Assembly: GCA_910578075.1 (NCBI GenBank)
Contig: CAJTPK010000023.1
Span: forward strand, 3,405-67,404
Length of the DNA stretch: 64,000 nt
Direction: 5' to 3'
Source: an uncultured Muribaculaceae bacterium
Lineage (GTDB): Bacteria; Bacteroidota; Bacteroidia; Bacteroidales; Muribaculaceae
Part shown: positions 1-7,802 of the stretch, piece by piece
Layout: every line of letters begins with the position of its first letter
Numbering within the stretch: position 1 is the first letter of the stretch
The notes under the pieces: generated by a model
Told to the model about the DNA's origin: nothing
What the model saw: the letters and a program-made list of their open reading frames with translations, nothing else
The model's database searches: none
Program-made: the position numbers and the translations under genes

Positions 1-128
1 AGGGTAAGAGGGTGGAAGTCTGTCAAAGTATACGGAAAAGCCCGATTAGAATCTTCTCCTGATGTAGTAACAGACTAAGGGAAACCAGATCTGATTAATA
101 AGGCGTTTAGGTAGTAATGTTAGATTTG

Positions 129-1475
129 TTATTCCTGCGGACCGTAGAGGTTGATGCGGTCGAGGGCGATGTTGAAGGAGTCGAAGATGGGCGCGATGTC
201 ACTACCGCAGTCGCGGAAGTCGTAACGCGGAGCGATGTCGCTCTCTTCTTTCTTTCTGTCAGCTATGTAGAAGTGAGTAGAGTCAAGAAGATTCTCAGTG
301 GCTGCTACCGCTTCTATCGCAGCGACCATGTCGGGGTTGTGACTTGCGACAACTATCTTGGTTCCTAAATGTTTGTGTATGAGCACAAGCATACGTGCAT
401 ATTCCACAATCCATTGAGGATGAAGATGCGCTTCGGGTTCGTCTATGATAAGGATGGAGTTACGTGTGATCCATCCGTTCTCCAAAAGTCTGAGGATATA
501 TGAGAATGATATGATACCAGTGGCTGCGGCTTTAAGGTGGATGTCGAGTCCGGTGTTGTTCTTAAACCTCAGTTCGTTTGACATCATTCCGTATTGGTCT
601 CCGACTTTATCGGATATGACTTCTCCGCCAATGATTTTCTTTATGATGTTTCTGATTGCCTTTGTGTCATCGGAAACAAAGTCAATAGCTTTGTTTCTGA
701 GCATACGGCGGATATCGTTCTTGCCGAATGAGAACGGCTCTAACGCGTTGCCGATTCTTTCTGTGCCGAAATATATTGAGCGGATCAGATTCAGAGGCGA
801 CTCAAAATCTTTGTCTCTCAGAAGATCAACACCATCCTCTATAAATTCGACATCAAGGGTATTGCTCTTAAGAATCTCTACCATCGGATCAAGCTGCTCG
901 GAAAGGAATTTTGCAAGGTTGCCGATGGTGCGATTTGTAAGCTGTTCTTCGGATTGAACAACTATGCTGTCAAGACGTTGGTTAATTTCCGAAAAAATTA
1001 TCTGTGCTATATCCTCTGTCGAGGCTCCGTCCGGTTTGTTTATATCGAAATAATAATAAAGGCGGCTTAGTCCAAAAGCGTGTCTTTTATCTGAGGATCT
1101 CCGCTGAAGAATCGAAGTGAAAATAGAGAGAGCATTGCGAAATCTTTCTATTGTTTCGTTGATGTATTCTCCATTTTTATTTTCATTCGATATGAGGGCG
1201 ATAAGATTCTGGATATCCTGCTCGTCCTCTGGATTGTTGCGTAATATGGTCACTGCACGTTGCAGTGACTGGGCTATGTTTTTTATTTTACGTTTTGCCT
1301 CATTTTCAACCATCTCATCGTATTCGCACAGCACTTTGACAACATAATGAAGCCAACGGAGCAGGGTGGATTTCCCCGAGCCGTTTTCTCCCGCCAATAC
1401 TGTGATTCCGTCAATTACCACATCCGCATTTCTTACAGCGTGATAATCTAACATTTTAAAGAGATACTTACTCAT
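129..1475 (-). CDS. AAA family ATPase (SMC/OLD-like), function unknown
   Basis: A 448-residue ATPase of the AAA_15/AAA_21 type. The N-terminus has the Walker A P-loop GENGSGKST (residues 29-37). A long helical middle follows. The C-terminal ATPase half has a Walker B segment IIDEPEAHLHPQW (about 343-355) and a switch histidine in VASHNPD (H379). This split arrangement, with a middle insertion between the Walker motifs, is that of RecF/SMC/OLD-like proteins. No nuclease (TOPRIM) domain follows. It lies 29 bp downstream of the pyruvyl transferase gene on the same strand, so it may be the last visible cistron of the capsule operon or an unrelated cargo gene. The 128 bases to its left hold no start codon on the minus strand, so no next gene is visible. 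The ATPase call is firm; the role is not. Confidence 0.85.
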   Translation of the reverse strand: MSKYLFKMLDYHAVRNADVVIDGITVLAGENGSGKSTLLRWLHYVVKVLCEYDEMVENEAKRKIKNIAQSLQRAVTILRNNPEDEQDIQNLIALISNENKNGEYINETIERFRNALSIFTSILQRRSSDKRHAFGLSRLYYYFDINKPDGASTEDIAQIIFSEINQRLDSIVVQSEEQLTNRTIGNLAKFLSEQLDPMVEILKSNTLDVEFIEDGVDLLRDKDFESPLNLIRSIYFGTERIGNALEPFSFGKNDIRRMLRNKAIDFVSDDTKAIRNIIKKIIGGEVISDKVGDQYGMMSNELRFKNNTGLDIHLKAAATGIISFSYILRLLENGWITRNSILIIDEPEAHLHPQWIVEYARMLVLIHKHLGTKIVVASHNPDMVAAIEAVAATENLLDSTHFYIADRKKEESDIAPRYDFRDCGSDIAPIFDSFNIALDRINLYGPQE

Positions 1476-1504
1476 GATTGCATAATATTTCCCGGAATGC
1501 CAAA

Positions 1505-2641
1505 TCAGTCGAGTACGGAGCGGAGGAAATCAAGGGATTGCTTACGGCTAATCTCCAGTTGAGGAGTTACTTTGCTGTAATCAATGCCTTTTAGAAGGGT
1601 GTCAATGCGGCTATGGAAGTCATCGAAGTCTGTGACAAGCCTATCGGAGAGTCCAAGCGGTTTGAGAAGTGAGCTGAAGCGGTCGAGTCCTCTATAAGCA
1701 TTTGCTATGGCTATGAATGGCTTGTGGAAGATTATAGAGAACACGCATCCGTGAAAGGAATCGGTGACAACGAATTCCGAATCGGCTATTGTGGCAAGCC
1801 ATTGCGAGACAGTTGGCATCGGCTTGCCTGTATATTTACAACTCAATTTCTCAGCAGGAGATTTCAGCCTATTGCAAACATCGTCGAGGATCGTTTCTTT
1901 GTCAGGTGTATCATCGAGGATATAAGATGCAATGTATTTGCCGCTAAGCCTGTCTTTGGGATTGATGATATCAAAATAATCCTGCGGATTCAACAGAAGT
2001 GTCGGGTCGATTGTCTGAACTGCGTTGTCAATATCGAAGTCTTTTTTCAATATATTAAGTCCGCTAAGTTCGCGAACTGAGATTGCATCGAATCTTGAAA
2101 TTAATTCTCGGCATTTATTTAGATTCTCTTCCGGAATGTCGCATGTCTCAGTGCCGAATGATGCGGAGAATGCGATTCTCTTGCGGGAATCAAATGCATC
2201 CATGAATCCGAGAAAAAAGGTTTCGATGTCCGGAGTGTATGCCTGTCTCCAAACCTGATCACTGCCAACTATGAAAGCGTCATAATTTCCACGGCCTATG
2301 ACGTTTCTCAGTTTTTTGTTGTCGTAAATCGGCATTGTCCGATTAATTTTTCTCAAAAAGCTTTTGTCGGCGTGCAGTGGGCCAAGTGCATCGTAGACTC
2401 TGCCGAATGGATTGCTGAGATATGCTGTCTTGTCGCCTTTAATGAATCTCGCGCCAAACTTCTTTACAAAGCTACCGCATCGCATCATAATCAACTTAGG
2501 TCTCCTTGGCGTTGAAGTCCAGTCGCGGAAGATCATCTCAGGCTGATGCCCAAAACCTTTGAGCACCTGTTGTAACGCCCAGTTTTGCAAGATCCCTCCA
2601 TAATTCCGGTTCAGAGGCTGAGTGAGGATTCCTATCTTCAT
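1505..2641 (-). CDS. polysaccharide pyruvyl transferase family protein
   Basis: A 378-residue protein of the polysaccharide pyruvyl transferase family (PF04230). Members add ketal-linked pyruvate from phosphoenolpyruvate to sugars of capsules, exopolysaccharides or cell-wall polymers. The N-terminus MKIGILTQPLNRNYGGILQN is typical of Bacteroidales members. Inside are the conserved GSDQVWR segment and a C-terminal TDSFHGCVFS segment that matches the family's SxHG-type active-site region. It starts 3 bp after the stop of the F420-dehydrogenase-like gene, so the two are probably co-transcribed and translationally coupled. These two families often occur side by side in polysaccharide loci. The acceptor sugar cannot be read from the sequence. 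Confidence 0.9.
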   Translation of the reverse strand: MKIGILTQPLNRNYGGILQNWALQQVLKGFGHQPEMIFRDWTSTPRRPKLIMMRCGSFVKKFGARFIKGDKTAYLSNPFGRVYDALGPLHADKSFLRKINRTMPIYDNKKLRNVIGRGNYDAFIVGSDQVWRQAYTPDIETFFLGFMDAFDSRKRIAFSASFGTETCDIPEENLNKCRELISRFDAISVRELSGLNILKKDFDIDNAVQTIDPTLLLNPQDYFDIINPKDRLSGKYIASYILDDTPDKETILDDVCNRLKSPAEKLSCKYTGKPMPTVSQWLATIADSEFVVTDSFHGCVFSIIFHKPFIAIANAYRGLDRFSSLLKPLGLSDRLVTDFDDFHSRIDTLLKGIDYSKVTPQLEISRKQSLDFLRSVLD

Positions 2642-2644
2642 AAT

Positions 2645-3784
2645 TCAATGAATAAGCAGCCAGATACGGCGGTATAGACGGGAAGTCAAAGCTGGATTAA
2701 ATATGACCCTATAAGCAACAGAAAAGCCGCTGCTCGTAAATGTCTTCATGAAGAGAGGTCGGTAAGGAGGGATATTAACAGATTTCTTGATACTCGGATT
2801 ATATCTGAGAGCTAAGTCGTATTCTTCGTCTTTCAACTCGATGCCAAGTCTTTGGATCAATTCATTGCCTTTCGAAGTGTTGACCATCACAAGACTTACG
2901 CCCATGTCATCATCAACCGAAAGATCGACGTGTTCAATTCCCCAGAAGTCTCCTAACGTAATGTCGCTTCCTGAACTGCATCCTTTCACCGGACAATCAT
3001 AACACGAGGGCCGTAACGTTAGGTTGGCGAGAAAAGCCTGCATGTATGGATTTCGGTTGAATGTCTCGGAATAAATTGCTTTGCTATTTCCCTTTTTTGA
3101 TTCAATCGATAGTTCAAAGCTTTTCCAGCCATTCTTTTTGTCACGGAATGAAATATCGGTTATAGCTGTAATCTGGTTTTTCGAACTTTCTTTAAGATAG
3201 CTATGCCAGACTGCTGGTGACGGCACACCATGACAAACAAAATCAACGGTAGTGAGATTCGTATAATCTTTGCGGAGAAATTTTTTCAGTCCGGATGTCT
3301 GACAGGGTGTGCCTGAAAATAAGACTCTTCTTCCGGAGTTCAGCTCTGTTCGTACATCCTTAAATGTGTCTCCAAGCTTACTCTGTAGATATTTGGAGCC
3401 ACGGAGCAATGCCAATTCCTCAGAAGAGGAGACTTTGATATGTCTTACTGACCAGTCTCTGTCGAATGCTGCTCCGTATACAACTCCACCGCCTTCAATT
3501 GTCTCTTCCGCCAGCATGGAGAAGATTCCTCCGGAGGAACTCTTCATGCGCACGTGCAGATCTGGATTGATTGCAGCGTATGTGGCAAGTGGTTTTGTCT
3601 TTATATTGCGGTTTAATTCCGGACAAACTTTCTCACACATGCCGCAGTCGATACATGCGTTGATATCTACAACAGGATAAAGAAATCCCTCATCGTCAGG
3701 TTGCATTGAGATGCAGCCTTTGGGGCATATCTGCTGGCAGGCTGAGCAGCCGCAACAGTCTTTCTTATCCTTGATCTCAATCAT
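2645..3784 (-). CDS. F420H2 dehydrogenase beta-subunit-like Fe-S protein of polysaccharide loci
   Basis: A 379-residue protein with two N-terminal 4Fe-4S ferredoxin motifs. The cysteine clusters lie in CCGCSACQQICPKGC (about residues 10-24) and CIDCGMCEKVC (about 44-54). They are followed by the coenzyme F420 hydrogenase/dehydrogenase beta-subunit N- and C-terminal domains, including GTPCQTSGLKKF and CHGVPSP. In Bacteroidota such proteins sit in capsule and O-antigen loci beside pyruvyl transferases; their reaction there is not established. The start codon overlaps the flippase stop by 4 bp (3781-3784), which argues for an operon. A role in F420 metabolism is unlikely, since no other F420 genes are visible. 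Confidence 0.88.
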   Translation of the reverse strand: MIEIKDKKDCCGCSACQQICPKGCISMQPDDEGFLYPVVDINACIDCGMCEKVCPELNRNIKTKPLATYAAINPDLHVRMKSSSGGIFSMLAEETIEGGGVVYGAAFDRDWSVRHIKVSSSEELALLRGSKYLQSKLGDTFKDVRTELNSGRRVLFSGTPCQTSGLKKFLRKDYTNLTTVDFVCHGVPSPAVWHSYLKESSKNQITAITDISFRDKKNGWKSFELSIESKKGNSKAIYSETFNRNPYMQAFLANLTLRPSCYDCPVKGCSSGSDITLGDFWGIEHVDLSVDDDMGVSLVMVNTSKGNELIQRLGIELKDEEYDLALRYNPSIKKSVNIPPYRPLFMKTFTSSGFSVAYRVIFNPALTSRLYRRIWLLIH

Positions 3785-5331
3785 GCGCGGACACAGGTGA
3801 ACCGGTTTCGGAGTGAACTTACCTTGTCAAGTATAAACGCTCTTTCAGACCGCGTGCAACCAATGAATAGCACACAAGTAGCTCCTGATATCAGGCTGAC
3901 AATGCAAACTGTAACCATGCGGAATACACCTTCGGTGAGCATATGGTACACTGTCAATGGCAGTACCGCTGAGGCAAGGGTGGTTAAGGTCACGTTCAGA
4001 AGAACGTTTTGGAAATATTGTCTCATCGAAAACTGTGTCATCTTACGAAGAAACAGCAGACGGAGAAACAAACATCCGATTGCAATTACGATTGCAACCA
4101 TATAAACAGAGTATGCGGGCGCTCCTAATTTCAAGACTATCCAGGAGAATGGGAAATTCATCAGTAACAATCCTCCGACAGCCAATTGGTAGTTGCGAAT
4201 CTTGCCGGTGGCTGTCTGCAAGGTTATCAACGTGTTGGATAATATATCAACAAGCGATAACACAAGGACAAGTCGGGTGAACGTAACGGTTATCGCAGGA
4301 TAATCTTTCAACCAAAGGGTGAGTACGAATGGTGTCTCCAAAATCAGAGGCAGCGCGAGAATCATGATGATGTAATATCCAAATCTCGAACCACGCTCCA
4401 CAAGGGAGAATGTATAGGCGCGGTCTCCTGCTGCGTAGGATTTTGTTATCTGAGGGTTGACTGCGGTCAGAAAATTTCCTGCAAATGAATTGACAGCACC
4501 ATTAACTGTCATTCCCAATCCCCTTGCTGCGTTGACAACCGGTCCGAAGAAAAGGTTAAGCAAAATGTTGACTCCCTGGTCTTTTAACAGGCCTGCTGTA
4601 CATCCAATCGCGTTCCAGCCTGCGAATCCGCTCATTTCTTTCCAACATTTCTTATGAAATTCCGGTCTTACGTGGCTTTCTTCGAAATGACGGTGTGTAT
4701 AATTCAAGTATATTGCCTGAAGAGATGTGCTTACTCCTACTAACAGTAGAGCATAAACAATCAGTCTGTCGAATTGCCAGGGTGAGTATGCTATGAAGAG
4801 GACTATGGCAAGCCTCAGCAATGTTTCGAAGATACCGATGAATGCAAACATGTTCATTCGCTCATGGCTTACAATCAAAGCATTGTAGGGACATGAGATC
4901 AAGCCGAGTATGAAAGAGAATACAGAGGCTTGAAAAACCCAGTTTGCCGCATAAAGCCTATCGGCGGGAATGACAAGTTTATAATTTACAAACCATAGAC
5001 CAATGGTTTCTGCCACTACCAGTACGATCACGCTCATCGCGATCTGTATCAGTAGTGATGTGGCGAAAACCTCTTTGAGACGCTTCATGTTTCCCGCTCC
5101 CAACTCAAATGTGAGAAACCGGGATATGGATGATGTCAGTGCGCTTGAAATCAGCGAGAACATCGCCACAAAACCGCCTACCACATTGTAGATCCCGAAA
5201 TTGTCTACACCAAGGGCGGAAAGGACAACACGCGAAGTGTATAGTCCGACAATCATTGCGAACATCATGCGAAGGTAAAGAAACACTGTATTCTTCGCTA
5301 TTCGGCGTGTGTTCGCTGCGTGGTCTGTCAT
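3781..5331 (-). CDS. Wzx-type polysaccharide flippase (MOP superfamily)
   Basis: A 516-residue, very hydrophobic protein with about 12-14 predicted membrane helices spread over its whole length. The N-terminus (IAKNTVFLYLRMMFAMIVGL, then YTSRVVLSALGVDNFGIYNVVGG split over the next residues) is characteristic of Bacteroidales lipopolysaccharide/capsule flippases of the MATE-like MOP superfamily. It should move undecaprenyl-linked repeat units across the inner membrane. It lies 25 bp downstream of upxY and overlaps the next gene by 4 bp. The family call is secure; the substrate is unknown. Confidence 0.9.
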   Translation of the reverse strand: MTDHAANTRRIAKNTVFLYLRMMFAMIVGLYTSRVVLSALGVDNFGIYNVVGGFVAMFSLISSALTSSISRFLTFELGAGNMKRLKEVFATSLLIQIAMSVIVLVVAETIGLWFVNYKLVIPADRLYAANWVFQASVFSFILGLISCPYNALIVSHERMNMFAFIGIFETLLRLAIVLFIAYSPWQFDRLIVYALLLVGVSTSLQAIYLNYTHRHFEESHVRPEFHKKCWKEMSGFAGWNAIGCTAGLLKDQGVNILLNLFFGPVVNAARGLGMTVNGAVNSFAGNFLTAVNPQITKSYAAGDRAYTFSLVERGSRFGYYIIMILALPLILETPFVLTLWLKDYPAITVTFTRLVLVLSLVDILSNTLITLQTATGKIRNYQLAVGGLLLMNFPFSWIVLKLGAPAYSVYMVAIVIAIGCLFLRLLFLRKMTQFSMRQYFQNVLLNVTLTTLASAVLPLTVYHMLTEGVFRMVTVCIVSLISGATCVLFIGCTRSERAFILDKVSSLRNRFTCVRA

Positions 5332-5356
5332 CGATAAATGTTGTGGATTGCGGCTG

Positions 5357-5911
5357 TCAGTCGGGGAGGTATTCGAGGAAGGGGGCGGGGATGTAGGAGG
5401 TGGCGACGGCGCAGATGCCTTGGATCTCGACGACGAGGCGGCGGTTGCCTTTGATGCGCTTGATGTGACCGACGCTCCCTTTGAAGGGTCCCTGGATCAC
5501 CCGCACTTTGCTGCCGGGACGGAAGGTCATGTCGCCGCCGGCAAAATATTCGAGTCCTTGCTCTCCGCAACTCGACACGAGTATGAAGGTCTGCATCTCG
5601 GAGTCGGGGATGACGATGAGCCTGCGGTCGAACGGATTGCTGTCAAGTGTGCGGTAGATGTGGATGGGGAGTGTCTCGCTGCGCTCTATCTCAAGAAGCT
5701 GTGCTGCGCTCGCTCTCACAAACATCAGCCGACTTACGGCTGGAGTGCGTACTTCCTCGGGGGTGCTCCCTTTGCGGGGGCGGAAACTGATGGTCACAGG
5801 CACGTAGGTCTCCAATCCCATCTCATTGAGGATGGTTTCGGCGGCAAGTACTTTATTACCGTATACGCTTAGCGCATACCAGTGGAGATCTTGTGATTTA
5901 GCAGTGTCCAT
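5357..5911 (-). CDS. upxY: UpxY-family transcription antiterminator (NusG-like)
   Basis: A 184-residue NusG paralogue. The N-terminal NGN domain starts at HWYALSVYGNKV. A C-terminal KOW motif (GSKVRVIQGPFKGSVGHIK, about residues 132-150) follows. Bacteroides UpxY proteins are encoded first in each capsule operon and prevent premature termination in their own 5' leader. The position matches: it is the first gene of a polysaccharide operon and has a long leader that begins inside an invertible promoter segment (6096-6384). No UpxZ-like gene follows, unlike in B. fragilis. Expression probably depends on the orientation of that segment. Confidence 0.9.
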   Translation of the reverse strand: MDTAKSQDLHWYALSVYGNKVLAAETILNEMGLETYVPVTISFRPRKGSTPEEVRTPAVSRLMFVRASAAQLLEIERSETLPIHIYRTLDSNPFDRRLIVIPDSEMQTFILVSSCGEQGLEYFAGGDMTFRPGSKVRVIQGPFKGSVGHIKRIKGNRRLVVEIQGICAVATSYIPAPFLEYLPD

Positions 5912-6095
5912 CTTTAAGTAATCTTCTCGATGGGGAATAGGCTTGCGTTCGCAATAGAATGCACTTCCCTTTCCAGGCTGCCGTCATAAAAAGATGGCAA
6001 ACGAGGTCAGTCTGTGCTTGTTAGTCTACTCCGTATCGAGTTTCTAATCTTGTTTAGTTCCCTGAATCCAAGGCAGTCAACATAAGCCAGAAACG
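5912..6095 (-). promoter_or_regulatory. upxY leader region between invertible segment and start codon
   Basis: This 184-bp stretch would form most of the untranslated leader of the capsule operon when the switch is on. I found no TAnnTTTG box reading toward upxY here, so in the orientation captured the operon has no visible promoter of its own. The leader can form small hairpins: TTGCG/CGCAA at about 5943-5954, and GCC...GGC around an A/T-rich loop at about 5981-5999. Leaders of this kind are where UpxY acts in Bacteroides, but no specific UpxY site can be identified. Confidence 0.5.
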
Positions 6096-6114
6096 GATTT
6101 CTTGTTAGGAAATC
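6096..6114 (+). repeat. left inverted repeat of invertible promoter segment (IR-L)
   Basis: A 19-bp site reading GATTTCTTGTTAGGAAATC. It is the exact reverse complement of the site at 6366-6384. The site itself has 6-bp arms (GATTTC/GAAATC) around a 7-bp spacer, the layout expected of a tyrosine-recombinase crossover site. Confidence 0.85.
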
Positions 6115-6263
6115 TTGATCCAATCTTCAAATACTTAAGAGGCATGTAAATATGCCCTGAATATCGCAGAATTTTATTACAAAATCGTAAAAAATCATCA
6201 CAGAATTGTTTTATCTAAGCTTTAATCCATGCCTCTAAAGAACAATGCTGAAGGCATATTTGC

Positions 6264-6278
6264 ACGATTTCCTAACAA
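6264..6278 (+). repeat. partial third copy of the recombination site
   Basis: ACGATTTCCTAACAA matches 15 bp of the right inverted repeat with its flank (6364-6378), in the same orientation. The second arm is not conserved (TAACAAGGAAT instead of GAAATC). It could be a decayed site or a recombinase accessory site. Confidence 0.45.
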
Positions 6279-6319
6279 TAACAAGGAATTATTTTTAAGT
6301 GTTAATTTCCTTGATAATG

Positions 6320-6351
6320 TTTGCATATTCCTCTCTTATTTATTAATTTTG
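6320..6351 (+). promoter_or_regulatory. sigma-AB type promoter inside the invertible segment
   Basis: TTTG at 6320-6323, a 20-bp spacer and TAATTTTG at 6344-6351 match the Bacteroidales vegetative consensus closely. Transcription should start near 6358, directly before the hairpin at 6362-6385. In this orientation it points toward the 3' end of the recombinase gene, antisense to it. Confidence 0.8.
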
Positions 6352-6361
6352 TAGTCGAATG

Positions 6362-6392
6362 AAACGATTTCCTAACAAGAAATCGTTTTTTT
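6362..6392 (+). terminator. right inverted repeat (IR-R) forming a terminator in the OFF orientation
   Basis: The 19-bp repeat is at 6366-6384. Its outer neighbours extend the hairpin to AAACGATTTC, loop CTAACAA, GAAATCGTTT. Seven T follow at 6386-6392. That is a complete intrinsic terminator placed a few bases after the predicted start site of the enclosed promoter. The T-run lies outside the invertible segment, so it is not at the left repeat. Confidence 0.75.
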
Positions 6393-6490
6393 GCTATATG
6401 CTTGCTGCATTCGGCGCACCGCGGGTGCGCTCACTCAACGGACGAGGGGAAGAGGAGAGATTGAGGAGAGAGGGAAGAGAGAGGGGATGG
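6385..6490. other. spacer between IR-R and the recombinase gene
   Basis: It holds a GCGCACC-gcg-GGTGCGC hairpin (6414-6430), followed by CACTCAAC and a purine-rich tract at about 6442-6488 (mostly G and A on the plus strand). The hairpin lies 61 bp downstream of the recombinase stop and may end or stabilise its transcript, although no T-run follows on the minus strand. Confidence 0.5.
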
Positions 6491-7729
6491 TCAAAAGAGG
6501 TCGTTGAGGAGGAGGCGGTTGGCTGTGTCTACTTCGCGGTTGTCGATGTCGGCAAGATAGATGAGCGTGGTGCGCTCAGAGGAGTGTCCGAGGGCTGCGC
6601 TTATCACTGATATCGGTACATTCTTTTTGTGAACCAGTGTGGCCCAGGTGTGGCGAGCTACGTAGGAGGTGAGGCGTGTCTCGAGTCCGATAAGTTTGCC
6701 GAGACGTAGCAGCCGTCGGTTGTAGGTGTCGATGGCGCGGACGTAATTGTCATATATCTCTTTATCCGCGGTCTCAATGTCGGAATATTCTTTTAATCCG
6801 TTGTCTGTTTTGATATCATGGTTATATTCTGTATTGGCGAGAATGGGGAATAACCATTTCCGTTTAACGGAGTTGTACTTGGCGATGATGGCAGCTGCCT
6901 GAGGTTCAACCCGGATTGTCATCAGCCGGCGGGTTTTACGGCGCCGGTAGGTGAGATAGCCGTCGCATACATTTTCGTTGCGTAGGAAGGCTATGTCTAC
7001 GAACGACATCCCTCGTGTCATGATGCTGAACAGGAATATATCGCGTGCGAGATCCATCTCCGGTTTAAGGGAGAGATCGAGAGTGGAGAGCTTATGGATG
7101 GTGTCTGTAGTGACAGCGCGTTTCTTCGTTGCCGCGTTTCCTATGGAAATTCCATTGAAATAGTCTGCGTTGGCTATCAATCCCTGACTTGATGCCTTGT
7201 GGAGAACTGCTTTAAGCACTCTCATATGGAATGATATGGTATTTAACGATTTGTGGCGAGTCGCGAGCCATTCTCTATATCGATGCACCCATTGGGTATT
7301 GATGTCGCAAAGGGCGGGATCTGCATCACCCATATATTTTTCTATGCTGCTAAGCGCGGCGCTGTAGTTTCGGCCTGTGCCGAAGCGTCCGTCGTGTGTA
7401 AGATGAGTAACGCAGCAGGAAATATACTCTTTCAGCCTCATTTCCCCCTGCCGAGAACGGAATACCTTCACAATCTCACCCAGGTCATGCCGATCGCAAG
7501 AATTCTCGGCAATATGGCGTATGCGGGCAAGATCAGCCTCGACACGTTCGCGGACAGATGCCACACAAGGTCCGGTGCCATCCCAGAGCGATGTATGGAG
7601 CCTGATATGGGATGAAAACATTTTTGACCGGTGGCGGCAACTGATACAATAGTAGATAATGCCATGTTGGCAATCGGAGGAGGGGCGTAATAGGGATTTC
7701 ACAGTAATCCCGTTTTTTTCATTTGGCAT
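6491..7729 (-). CDS. tyrosine-type site-specific recombinase
   Basis: A 412-residue integrase/recombinase of the Bacteroidales phage-integrase type. It has an N-terminal arm and SAM-like domain (about 1-200) and a C-terminal catalytic domain. Catalytic residues visible are Arg in MTRGMSF (R239), a Lys in RRRKTRR (about K265), Arg in YVARHTWAT (R359), His in LGHSS (H382) and the nucleophile Tyr in LIYLAD (Y391). The usual HxxR histidine is replaced (SYVAR), as in many Bacteroidales members. Its stop codon is only 106 bp from the right inverted repeat of the promoter switch. It is therefore the obvious candidate to invert that segment, like the Tsr/Mpi recombinases of Bacteroides. No phage or conjugative genes accompany it. 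Confidence 0.88.
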   Translation of the reverse strand: MPNEKNGITVKSLLRPSSDCQHGIIYYCISCRHRSKMFSSHIRLHTSLWDGTGPCVASVRERVEADLARIRHIAENSCDRHDLGEIVKVFRSRQGEMRLKEYISCCVTHLTHDGRFGTGRNYSAALSSIEKYMGDADPALCDINTQWVHRYREWLATRHKSLNTISFHMRVLKAVLHKASSQGLIANADYFNGISIGNAATKKRAVTTDTIHKLSTLDLSLKPEMDLARDIFLFSIMTRGMSFVDIAFLRNENVCDGYLTYRRRKTRRLMTIRVEPQAAAIIAKYNSVKRKWLFPILANTEYNHDIKTDNGLKEYSDIETADKEIYDNYVRAIDTYNRRLLRLGKLIGLETRLTSYVARHTWATLVHKKNVPISVISAALGHSSERTTLIYLADIDNREVDTANRLLLNDLF

Positions 7730-7737
7730 AAATAGAA

Positions 7738-7772
7738 AAGTTTCATTGTTGTTGAATACAACAATGAAACTT
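7738..7772 (-). terminator. terminator after the CobW-family operon
   Basis: A perfect 15-bp stem (AAGTTTCATTGTTGT at 7738-7752 with its complement at 7758-7772) and a 5-base loop. On the minus strand the stem is followed by CTTTTCTATTT. It lies 30 bp after the CobW-family stop and just upstream of the recombinase start, so it separates the two transcription units. Confidence 0.8.
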
Positions 7773-7802
7773 CAATATAACCGGTTTGGTTGTGGAAATG
7801 TC

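Larger units (their letters stand above)
6096..6384. other. putative invertible promoter segment (phase-variation switch)
   Basis: A 289-bp segment bounded by perfect 19-bp inverted repeats and containing one strong promoter near its right end. It lies between a capsule operon that starts with upxY and a tyrosine recombinase gene. In Bacteroides, invertible promoters of this design switch capsule operons on and off through serine or tyrosine recombinases. As sequenced, the promoter reads rightward, away from upxY (OFF). Inversion would place its -7 box at about 6129-6136 reading leftward, some 210 nt before the upxY start codon. Inside are a further inverted repeat (6134-6156 with 6228-6261) and a partial third copy of the site (6264-6278). 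Confidence 0.82.

Noticed and set aside
1..128. Left edge examined for a further capsule gene
   Set aside because: No minus-strand ATG and no sizeable open frame in this short stretch; any next gene lies outside the window.
5309..5872. 187-codon plus-strand open frame over upxY
   Set aside because: Antisense to a clear NusG-family gene, with no start context or recognised domain.
6491..7729. Recombinase considered as the integrase of a prophage or conjugative element
   Set aside because: No phage, mobilisation or attachment-site genes flank it, while an invertible promoter with matching repeats lies 106 bp away.
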